Shown: one piece after another, positions 47,288-54,677 of the stretch
Layout of the letters: each line of letters opens with the position of its first letter
Numbering within the stretch: position 1 is the stretch's first letter
Assembly (NCBI RefSeq): GCF_002855555.1
Contig: NZ_PKRT01000001.1
Location: 310,001 to 374,000 of the forward strand
Origin: Novosphingobium sp. TH158
GTDB taxonomy: Bacteria > Pseudomonadota > Alphaproteobacteria > Sphingomonadales > Sphingomonadaceae
Direction of reading: 5' to 3'
DNA: 64,000 nucleotides
Position numbers and translations under genes: made by a program
The notes under the pieces: generated by a model
Seen by the model: only the letters and a program-made list of their open reading frames with translations
What the model was told of the DNA's origin: nothing
Databases searched by the model: none

Positions 47288-47743
47288 ATGCCAAAGGCCG
47301 ATTTCAGTCCGGACAAGTGCCATTCCGGCCCAAGTTCCTACCCGCCGCCGCACGGTGCAAAGCTGGCAGGGCGCAAGACCTGGATCGTCACCCGCGAGTT
47401 CGGGCTGACGCAATATGGCGTCAACCGCGTCGAACTGCCGCCGGGCGCGTGGTCCGCCAACCGCCACTGGCATTCGCTCAACGATGAGACCGTGATCGTC
47501 ATTTCGGGCGAACTGGTGCTGGTTACCGATCAGGGAGAGGAAGTGCTCCGAGCCGGTGATTGTGTCTGCTTCAAGGCCGGTGAAGCCAACGCACACCACC
47601 TGCAGAACCGGTCAGGCGAGCCGGCGGTCTATTTCGACATCGGCGGACGCGATCCGCGCGACCGCTCGGTTTTCCCGGACATCGGGCTTGAGGCCCGCAC
47701 GAGGATGCAGATCGAATTCCGCGAGCTGAAGGGCGGGGGATGA
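47288..47743 (+). CDS. Cupin-domain protein
   Basis: A 151-residue single cupin. The two cupin motifs are present: GAWSANRHWHSLNDETVIVI (metal His residues and Glu) and CFKAGEANAHHLQNRSGEPA. It may bind a metal and act as an isomerase, dioxygenase or sensor. It overlaps the downstream GST gene by 4 nt and follows the SDR by 11 nt, inside the same plus-strand run. Confidence 0.82.
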   Translation: MPKADFSPDKCHSGPSSYPPPHGAKLAGRKTWIVTREFGLTQYGVNRVELPPGAWSANRHWHSLNDETVIVISGELVLVTDQGEEVLRAGDCVCFKAGEANAHHLQNRSGEPAVYFDIGGRDPRDRSVFPDIGLEARTRMQIEFRELKGGG

Positions 47744-48375
47744 CGCTGCGGCTTTTCATGTTCCCCACGCTCAACGCCCACAAGGTGACAATCGCGCTGG
47801 AGGAGATGGCGCTGCCCTATGAGGTGGTGCCGGTCGATATCCTGAACGGGGAGCAGGACGACGAGGCATTCCGCGCGATCAACCCCAACGGGCGCATCCC
47901 GGCGCTTACCGATGGGCCGGTTCGCCTGTTCGAAAGCGCAGCCATCCTGCAATACCTTGGGCGCAAGACCGGGCAGTTCTATCCGCAGGATGAGGTCGCG
48001 CGGGCAGAGATCGATTCCTGGCTGTTCTGGCAGATGTCCGCGCTCGGGCCGAGTTCGGGCAACGTCAACTGGTTTGCCCGCGCTGCGGCCAAGGAAGGAC
48101 GCGATCCGGCCGAAAACAGTCTGGCACTGCATCGCTTCCGCAAGGAAACCGCGCGCCTGTTCGATATCCTGGAGCGGCAGCTGGCAGGCCGCGATTACCT
48201 GTGCGGCGACTATTCGATTGCCGACATGGCCTGCTGGACCTGGATCGACAAATACCCCGGCAATGGCGGCGGACTTGCCAGTCGGCCGGGCCTTGCCGCA
48301 TGGCATGGGCGGATAGCCGCGAGACCCGCGGTGCTGCGCGCGTTGCAGGTTGGGCTCGACAGGATCAAGACGTAA
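47740..48375 (+). CDS. Glutathione S-transferase
   Basis: A 211-residue GST with N-terminal thioredoxin fold (LRLFMFPTLNAHKVTIALEE, INPNGRIPALTDGPVRLFES with the cis-Pro loop and the ES gamma-glutamyl motif) and an all-helical C-terminal domain (SIADMACWTWIDKYPGNGGG). Related enzymes conjugate electrophiles or carry out ring-cleavage and dehalogenation steps. Start ATG 47740 overlaps the cupin stop. Confidence 0.87.
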   Translation: MTLRLFMFPTLNAHKVTIALEEMALPYEVVPVDILNGEQDDEAFRAINPNGRIPALTDGPVRLFESAAILQYLGRKTGQFYPQDEVARAEIDSWLFWQMSALGPSSGNVNWFARAAAKEGRDPAENSLALHRFRKETARLFDILERQLAGRDYLCGDYSIADMACWTWIDKYPGNGGGLASRPGLAAWHGRIAARPAVLRALQVGLDRIKT

Positions 48376-48398
48376 GACAAAGCGGAGAGGACAGAACC

Positions 48399-49346
48399 GT
48401 GACCGAACATTTCGTACGTCCAGACGTCCGGGCATTCCTGGACATGATGAAGGCCAATCCGCGCCCGCCGATGAGCGACGAGCTTGTCGCCATGATGCGG
48501 GCACTGCCGCCGGGTGCGATACCCTCGCTCGACGTCGAAGTGGGCGAACTGTCGACAATCCGCGATCTTGAAATGCCGGGGCCGGGCGGAAACCTGCCGC
48601 TGCGCCTGTTCGACGTCCGTGCGGAGCGCGAGGCAGGACCAGTGGTGGTCTATTACCACGGCGGTGGCTTCGCGGCTGGCAGCATCGACAGCCACGCGGC
48701 AGTCTGTGCCGACATGTCGCGCGCTCTGGACCTGCCGGTCGTCTCGGTCGAATACCGCCTCGCACCGGAAAACCCCTGGCCAGCGGCACCCGACGATGCC
48801 GAGGCGGCCGCGCGCTGGGTGGCGGAGAACGGCAAGGCCTTCGGTCGGGAGGCGGCAGCCCTGGTGCTTGCCGGCGACAGCGCAGGTGGCAACCTTGCGG
48901 CGGTTACGGCAATCGCGCTGCGCGACAGGCCGGCCGCCGTGCCGGTGCAGTTCCAGTTGCTGATCTATCCGGTAACGGACTCGCACCAGCGCCACCCGTC
49001 GCGGGATACCTTTGCCGAGGGCTTCTTCCTCAGCGGCAGTGACATGGCCTATTTCGACAAGGCCTATGCCGCCGACAATGCGCATTGGCGCGCGTCTCCC
49101 GCCCGTGGCGATCTGACCGGGTTGCCGCCCGCGCTGGTTGTCACGGCCGGGCTCGATCCCTTGCGCGATGAAGGTCGCGAATATGCTCGCCTGCTCGAAA
49201 CGGCCGGGGTCGCCGTGCAATTGATGGAGGCGGATGGCACGATCCACGGCTTCTGCTCGTACCGGCAGCACATTCCGTCGGCCCGTGACGACTATTCGCA
49301 GGCGCTTGAACTGGCCAATGCCATGCTGGCGGAGGCCGCCGGGTGA
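48399..49346 (+). CDS. Alpha/beta hydrolase, HSL-type esterase
   Basis: A 315-residue esterase of the hormone-sensitive-lipase family. Oxyanion motif VVYYHGGGFAAGSIDSH, nucleophile Ser161 in LAGDSAGGNLAA, acidic residue in GLDPLRDEGREYA and His in ADGTIHGFCSYR. GTG start at 48399 after GCGGAGAGG. It would hydrolyse a short-chain ester. Overlaps the SnoaL-like gene by 4 nt. Confidence 0.88.
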   Translation: MTEHFVRPDVRAFLDMMKANPRPPMSDELVAMMRALPPGAIPSLDVEVGELSTIRDLEMPGPGGNLPLRLFDVRAEREAGPVVVYYHGGGFAAGSIDSHAAVCADMSRALDLPVVSVEYRLAPENPWPAAPDDAEAAARWVAENGKAFGREAAALVLAGDSAGGNLAAVTAIALRDRPAAVPVQFQLLIYPVTDSHQRHPSRDTFAEGFFLSGSDMAYFDKAYAADNAHWRASPARGDLTGLPPALVVTAGLDPLRDEGREYARLLETAGVAVQLMEADGTIHGFCSYRQHIPSARDDYSQALELANAMLAEAAG

Positions 49347-49849
49347 GCCAGGACAGGATCGCCGCGCTCGAAGCCCGGATCCGCGAACTCGAAGACAAGG
49401 CGGCCATTGCCGCGCTGATCGATCGTTATGCCCAGTGCATCCGGATGCGCGACAAGCGCGGCTGCCAGGCATTGCTGTGCGACGATGCCTGGTTCGAACT
49501 GCGCCATGTCGATCGCCACGATCCCCGGCTCGATACGCTGATTACCCGGCTCGAAGGGTCGGCGGCGATGGTCGGCGGCTATGATACCGAGGCGGGAGCG
49601 GCCAATTCGGTCTGGCCGATGATTCATAGCGTTGACGTGACGATCGATGGAGACCGGGCCGAGGCGCTTTGCGTCATGGCCTCGGCCATCTGGCCTGTAG
49701 GGCAGCAATTCGTCGGAGAGTACCGCGACGAGCTTGTGCGAACCGAACAAGGCTGGCGCTTCAGGTCGCGCACTTACCGCATGATCGGCGAAGTCGGCGG
49801 CAAGTTCGCCACAGAGGCTCGCGAGGATTACGAAGCAGTGAAGGGATAA
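49343..49849 (+). CDS. SnoaL-like (NTF2-fold) protein
   Basis: A 168-residue single-domain NTF2-fold protein. GTG start at 49343, overlapping the esterase stop. It opens with a helix ELEDKAAIAALIDRYAQCIR, then CDDAWFELRHVDRHD and the strands MIHSVDVTIDGDRAEALCVM and WRFRSRTYRMIGEVGG. Members include dehydratases, isomerases and small-molecule binders; no specific function is clear. Confidence 0.82.
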   Translation: MSQDRIAALEARIRELEDKAAIAALIDRYAQCIRMRDKRGCQALLCDDAWFELRHVDRHDPRLDTLITRLEGSAAMVGGYDTEAGAANSVWPMIHSVDVTIDGDRAEALCVMASAIWPVGQQFVGEYRDELVRTEQGWRFRSRTYRMIGEVGGKFATEAREDYEAVKG

Positions 49850-49852
49850 GCC

Positions 49853-50485
49853 ATGACAAGGCGCGATAGCTGGTGGGAACGGGTTGTCGTGCCTCGCATT
49901 GTGCGTTGCGGCTGCGGCTCGGAACACATCATGGAACTGCGCCGCGAGGTGGTGCCGCTTGCCAGTGGCAGCGTTTTCGAACTCGGCTGCGGCGGCGGGC
50001 TTAACCAATCCTTCTACGACACAGGGAAGGTCACGGCATTTTCCGGTATCGATCCGTCATCGACGCTGCTCGATTTCGCGCGGCAGGAAGCGGCGAAGAA
50101 GGGGTGGCAGGCCGATATTCGCGAAGGCGTGGGAGAGGAAATCCCCTTTGCCGCCGCCAGTTTCGATACCGTTGTCTGCACTTACACGCTGTGCTCGGTA
50201 AACGATCCGGCCCGCGTGCTGGCGGAAGTGAAACGTGTGCTCAAGCCCGGCGGGCAATTGCTGTTCCTGGAACACGGGCGTTCACCGGACCCAGGCATTG
50301 CCCGTTGGCAGGAACGGATCGACCCGCTGTGGAGCAGGCTGTTCGGCAATTGCCATCTCAGCCGGCCGGTCGGCACGTCCATAGGCGGCGCCGGGTTATC
50401 CGTGGAGCCGATGGGCGAACAATACATGGACGGGCCGAGATTCGTCAGCTGGATGGAATGGGGCAGGGCGATCAGGCGTGACTGA
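49853..50485 (+). CDS. Class I SAM-dependent methyltransferase
   Basis: A 210-residue class I methyltransferase: motif I in SVFELGCGGGLNQSFYD, motif II in FSGIDPSSTLLDFAR, motif IV in VVCTYTLCSVNDPARVLAEV and then KRVLKPGGQLLFLEHGRSPD. The LLFLEHGRSP motif is seen in the UbiE/Methyltransf_11 family. It is the last gene of the seven-gene run, 3 nt after the SnoaL-like gene. Substrate unknown. Confidence 0.85.
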   Translation: MTRRDSWWERVVVPRIVRCGCGSEHIMELRREVVPLASGSVFELGCGGGLNQSFYDTGKVTAFSGIDPSSTLLDFARQEAAKKGWQADIREGVGEEIPFAAASFDTVVCTYTLCSVNDPARVLAEVKRVLKPGGQLLFLEHGRSPDPGIARWQERIDPLWSRLFGNCHLSRPVGTSIGGAGLSVEPMGEQYMDGPRFVSWMEWGRAIRRD

Positions 50486-50498
50486 CCGGGCCTGAATC

Positions 50499-50526
50499 AA
50501 AACCCCCTCCCGTTGCGGGGAGGGGG
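50499..50526 (-). terminator. Terminator of rne
   Basis: CCCCCTCCC (50503-50511) and GGGAGGGGG (50518-50526) form a perfect 9-bp stem. On the minus strand it is followed by TTTTG. It lies 28 nt past the rne stop codon, between convergent genes. Confidence 0.75.
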
Positions 50527-50553
50527 CCTGATTATCCAACTCGGCTTTTCAGC

Positions 50554-53304
50554 TTATTCGCCGAAGGTGCGCTGCCACCAGCCGCGACGCTTGGGGCCGT
50601 TTTCTTCCTCGGCAGCTGTCTCAACAGCTGCGTCGGCAGAGGCTTCCGCAATCGCTTCGGCGGCCGGTTCGGCTTCAGGCGCGGGCTCGGCCATCGCTTC
50701 CGCTTCGGGAGCAGGCTCTGCCTTCTTCTTGCGAGTGCGCTTGGGCTTTTCCGCAACGACCGGTTCCTCGGCCGGGGCTTCTGCTGCCGGAGCGGTCTCA
50801 GCCTCGGGGGCAGGTTCGGCCTTTTTACGGCGCGTGCGCTTGGGCTTTTCTTCCGCAACGGGTTCTGCCGCAGGCGCTTCTTCGCTCGAAGCGGCCTCGG
50901 CAGCAGCTTCTGCCTCCGCAGTTACGTCGGCCTTCTTGCGACGGGTGCGCTTCTTGGGCGCAGGCTCTTCTGCAGGCGCTTCCTCGCTGGCTTCGGCTCC
51001 CGGTTCGGCAACATCACCCGCAACCTTAGGCTCTGCACCCTCTGCGCCGGCTTCGCTTTCACCGTCAGCGCCTTCGCCTTCGCCACGCCCACGACCGCCA
51101 CGCCGGCGACGACCGCGACGGCGGCGCTTGCGAGGCGATTCACCGTCTTCGCCGGTTTCATCGCCGCCTTCAGCCTCGTCTCCGGCTTCTTCGCCTTCGT
51201 CGGCTTCGGCCTCTTCGCCATCGGCGCGATCGTCCTCGCGGTCACCGTCACGGCTGCGGCCCTTGCCGCCGCGACGACGGCGACGGCGCTTGCGTCCGCG
51301 GCCATCGCGGTCATCGCCGCGCTCTTCGCGATCTTCTTCCTCGTCCTCGCCGTCGTCGAAATCCTCTTCGACGATGTCATCGTCCTCGGGCTCGATGATC
51401 GGCTCGAAGCGCGGCAGGCTTGTCGGACGGGGGCCCGAAGAGGCGACGCGCATCTTGGCGCCTTCGTTCTCGCCTTCGGGGATCACCTGGACCTGGACGC
51501 CATAACGCTGTTCGATCTCGTGCAGGTCGGCGCGCTTGGTGTTGAGCAGGTAGATCGACGCTTCGGTCGACGCATACAGCGTGATGATCGTGCCCTTGCC
51601 CTTGGCCGCTTCGTCCTCGATCAGGCGAAGCGCGGCAAGACCGGCGCTCGATGCCGTGCGGACAAGGCCGGTTCCGTCGCAGTGCGGGCAGGAGCGCGTG
51701 GAGGCTTCGAGCACGCCGGTGCGCAGGCGCTGGCGGCTCATCTCCATAAGGCCGAAGCTGGAAATGCGGCCGACCTGAATCCGGGCGCGATCGTTCTTCA
51801 GCGCTTCCTTCATCGCCTTCTCGACCTTGCGGACGTTCGAGCCGTATTCCATGTCGATGAAGTCGATCACGACAAGGCCGGCCATGTCGCGCAGGCGCAG
51901 CTGGCGCGCGATCTCACGCGCAGCTTCCAGATTGGTGCTGAGCGCCGTTGCCTCGATGCCATGCTCCTTGGTGGAACGGCCCGAGTTGATGTCGATCGAA
52001 ACCAGCGCCTCGGTCGGGTTGATCACCAGGTAGCCGCCGCTCTTGAGCTGGACGACCGGTTCGAACATCGCGGTCAGCTGGTCTTCCGCGCCATAGCGCT
52101 GGAACAGCGGCACCGGGTCCGAATAGGCCTTCACCCGCTTGGCGTGGCTGGGCATCAGGAGCTTCATGAAATCGCGCGCGGCGCGATAGCCCTGTTCGCC
52201 TTCGACGACGACTTCCTCGATTTCCTTGTTATAGATATCGCGGATGGCGCGCTTGATGAGGTCGCTGTCGGAGTGGATCGGCGCCGGGGCGCTGGACTTC
52301 AGCGTGGTTTCGCGGATCTCGTCCCACAGGCGGGCGAGATAGTCGAAATCGCGCTTGATCTCGGTCTTGGTGCGCTGAAGGCCGGCCGTACGCACGATGC
52401 AGCCCATCGACTTGGGCAGGTCGAGCTCGGCGATGATGCCTTTCAGCCGCTTGCGGTCAGCCGCAGAGCTGATCTTGCGGCTGATGCCGCCACCGTGGCT
52501 GGAATTGGGCATGAGCACGCAATAACGGCCGGCAAGGCTGAGATAGGTGGTCAGCGCCGCGCCCTTGTTGCCGCGTTCTTCCTTCACCACCTGGACGAGC
52601 AGGACCTGGCGGCGCTGGATGACGTCCTGGATCTTGTAGCGGCGACGCAGCGCCATGCGCTTGGCGCGCAGTTCGTCAGCTTCCTTGGCGTGACCGCGAT
52701 TGCCGCCGCCCTGGCGACGACGACCGCGACGACCACGGCGATCCTCGCCACCTTCGCCTTCACCTTCGCTTTCACCGGCTTCGTCTGCTTCTTCGCCTTC
52801 GTGGTCGAAGCCGTTCTCGACGTGGCCATCCTCGATGGTAGCGACTTCGTCCTTTTCGGCGGTGTCGACTTCCATCACCCCGCTGAACTCGTCGTCGTGG
52901 TGATGATCGTGCGTGGTGCCGGCCAGTTCGTCGGCCAGGGTTTCGCCCAGCTCGTCATCGCCGACGAAGTCTTCCTCACCTTCGGCCTTGGCGCGCAGGG
53001 CGGCCTCTTCCTCGGCATGAGCAGCTTCTTCGGCGAGCAGCCGTTCGCGATCCTCCTTGGGGATCTGGTAGTAATCCGGGTGGATTTCGCTGAAGGCCAG
53101 GAATCCGTGCCGGTTTCCGCCGAAATCGACGAAAGCGGCCTGCAGCGATGGTTCTACGCGTGTAACCTTGGCGAGGTAGATGTTGCCCTTGATCTGCTTG
53201 TGTTCGGCAGATTCAAAGTCGAACTCCTCAATCCTGTTCCCTTTCAGCACCGCCACCCGGGTCTCTTCCTGGTGGCGCGCATCGATCAGCATGCGCGTTG
53301 TCAT
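50554..53304 (-). CDS. rne: Ribonuclease E
   Basis: This 916-residue protein is the main endonuclease of mRNA decay and rRNA/tRNA processing. The N-terminus is MTTRMLIDARHQEETRVAVL, the usual RNase E/G start (ATG 53304; the open frame extends upstream). The S1 domain is interrupted by a ~150-residue acidic insert (~75-220) ending in an Arg-rich GRRGRRRQGGGNRG stretch. The catalytic DNase-I-like part has FIDMEYGSNVRKVEKAMKEA, then the Zn-link CPHC (539-542). From ~590 to the end it is disordered, with acidic tracts, Arg/Gly-rich patches and several KRTRRKKAEP-like repeats that could bind RNA or degradosome partners. Confidence 0.94.
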   Translation of the reverse strand: MTTRMLIDARHQEETRVAVLKGNRIEEFDFESAEHKQIKGNIYLAKVTRVEPSLQAAFVDFGGNRHGFLAFSEIHPDYYQIPKEDRERLLAEEAAHAEEEAALRAKAEGEEDFVGDDELGETLADELAGTTHDHHHDDEFSGVMEVDTAEKDEVATIEDGHVENGFDHEGEEADEAGESEGEGEGGEDRRGRRGRRRQGGGNRGHAKEADELRAKRMALRRRYKIQDVIQRRQVLLVQVVKEERGNKGAALTTYLSLAGRYCVLMPNSSHGGGISRKISSAADRKRLKGIIAELDLPKSMGCIVRTAGLQRTKTEIKRDFDYLARLWDEIRETTLKSSAPAPIHSDSDLIKRAIRDIYNKEIEEVVVEGEQGYRAARDFMKLLMPSHAKRVKAYSDPVPLFQRYGAEDQLTAMFEPVVQLKSGGYLVINPTEALVSIDINSGRSTKEHGIEATALSTNLEAAREIARQLRLRDMAGLVVIDFIDMEYGSNVRKVEKAMKEALKNDRARIQVGRISSFGLMEMSRQRLRTGVLEASTRSCPHCDGTGLVRTASSAGLAALRLIEDEAAKGKGTIITLYASTEASIYLLNTKRADLHEIEQRYGVQVQVIPEGENEGAKMRVASSGPRPTSLPRFEPIIEPEDDDIVEEDFDDGEDEEEDREERGDDRDGRGRKRRRRRRGGKGRSRDGDREDDRADGEEAEADEGEEAGDEAEGGDETGEDGESPRKRRRRGRRRRGGRGRGEGEGADGESEAGAEGAEPKVAGDVAEPGAEASEEAPAEEPAPKKRTRRKKADVTAEAEAAAEAASSEEAPAAEPVAEEKPKRTRRKKAEPAPEAETAPAAEAPAEEPVVAEKPKRTRKKKAEPAPEAEAMAEPAPEAEPAAEAIAEASADAAVETAAEEENGPKRRGWWQRTFGE

Positions 53305-53763
53305 TATGAATTCTCCATGCGCGCCGACGCACTTCCATCGGGAGAAGGGCGGCGCGACCATATGCAAACACGCCAGGACCAGCGCGGCGGGACGATCCCT
53401 CCGTCACGGAACTGGCGATGTGGGTGAAACCGCGCTGCCGGATGGCGAGAGCGGCGCGGCCAGATGGCCGTGTTGCGACTGCAGGAGAGACAAGGCGCGG
53501 CGATTTCTGGCGCGCATCGCAAAGCGATTCCAGCACCGTCAGCGCAGCCCGCGCCGGAAGGCGCAGGGCTTGGCAGGACGGTGAAAGGCTTGTCATTCCG
53601 GCATCAACCTGTTCGAATCCGGCGCTCTTTCGGCCCGGCTTGGCGGAGCATCCGTGCTCCGGCCCTCGCGTGCTAGCACCGCTGGCGCTGGCCCGCAAGG
53701 ATTGAGGATGAATAGCAGGCCAGAGATTGCCGCAAGCCTAACAAGCGCTTAACGCATTGCCTT
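53305..53763 (-). other. Long leader region of rne and promoter region of the amidase gene
   Basis: 459 bp without a convincing gene. Most of it would be the rne 5' leader; long leaders bind RNase E itself in several bacteria and allow feedback control. A small hairpin GCGCC-N4-GGCGC lies at 53551-53564. Open frames here are short, Arg-rich and lack family features. The amidase promoter must lie in the final ~100 bp. Confidence 0.4.
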
Positions 53764-54630
53764 ATGACGCGTCGCCTGCAGATCGCCCTGCTCGTGCTTG
53801 TCCCGGTGGCAGTGCTGGTGCTGCTTTTCTGGGTGGACAGGACGTTCGGTTTTGCCGGGCGCGGGCGCGACTATGTGATCCGGCTGGAACTGCCGCCGCC
53901 TGCCGGGGAAGTCGGCCTGCCGAAGATCGAAGGGCCGCTGGATCCGAGTCGTCCGCTGGTGGTGATCGATGCCGGTCATGGCGGTTTCGATCCGGGTGCG
54001 GGGAGCGGGCCGACCAAGGAAAAGGAAATCACCCTGGCGCTCGCCCGCCGCTTGCGCGACGAGCTGCTGAAAGGCGGCGGTGTGCGCGTGGCCCTGACCC
54101 GGGCGGACGACAGGTTCCTGGTGCTGGAGGAGCGGGCGGGCATTGCCCGGCGCCTGAAGGCCGATCTGTTCATCTCGATCCATGCAGACGCAGCGCCCAA
54201 CGAGGAAGCCCGTGGCGGCACCGTCTATGTCCTGTCGGAAAAGGGTTCCAGCCAGACGGCCGCAGCGCTTGCCGAGAAGGAGAACCGCGTCAACGTGGTC
54301 AACGGCGTCGCGCTGTCCGACCAGAGCGATGATGTTGCGAACATTCTCGTCGATCTCGCGCAGCGCGAGACGGTCGCCCAGTCCGAAGACTTCGCAGCGC
54401 TAATCCTGCGCGAGGGCAGGGGGCTGCTCCATTTCAGGGACAGCGCCATCCAGTCTGCCGCCTTTATCGTGCTGAAATCGGCGGATCTGCCGTCGGTCCT
54501 GTTCGAGGCCGGCTATATTACGTCGCCCGAGGATGCGGCCTGGCTCGCCTCGCGCGATGGGCAGGCGTCTTTCGCCACGGCCACGGCCAATGCCATCCGG
54601 GTCTATTTCGCTCGGCATCGTCCGGGTTGA
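53764..54630 (+). CDS. N-acetylmuramoyl-L-alanine amidase (AmiC-type)
   Basis: A 288-residue Zn amidase (Amidase_3) that cleaves peptide stems from septal peptidoglycan. A transmembrane signal anchor lies at ~6-26. The Zn ligands lie in VVIDAGHGGFDPG (His), TKEKEITLALARRL (Glu) and FISIHADAAP (His); the catalytic Glu is in SVLFEAGYITSPED. It lacks the AMIN domain of larger AmiC proteins, as is common in sphingomonads. It is followed after 47 bp by PBP1A, so cell-wall cleavage and synthesis genes are paired. Confidence 0.92.
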   Translation: MTRRLQIALLVLVPVAVLVLLFWVDRTFGFAGRGRDYVIRLELPPPAGEVGLPKIEGPLDPSRPLVVIDAGHGGFDPGAGSGPTKEKEITLALARRLRDELLKGGGVRVALTRADDRFLVLEERAGIARRLKADLFISIHADAAPNEEARGGTVYVLSEKGSSQTAAALAEKENRVNVVNGVALSDQSDDVANILVDLAQRETVAQSEDFAALILREGRGLLHFRDSAIQSAAFIVLKSADLPSVLFEAGYITSPEDAAWLASRDGQASFATATANAIRVYFARHRPG

Positions 54631-54677
54631 AGCAAAGGCACTGGCAAGAGGATAAACCGCCATGCTAGGAGCCGGCC

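Noticed and set aside
50513..51505. Long Ser/Ala-rich plus-strand frame opposite the rne tail
   Set aside because: It is the antisense of the low-complexity Glu/Ala/Arg repeats of RNase E; composition explains the open frame and there is no family signal.
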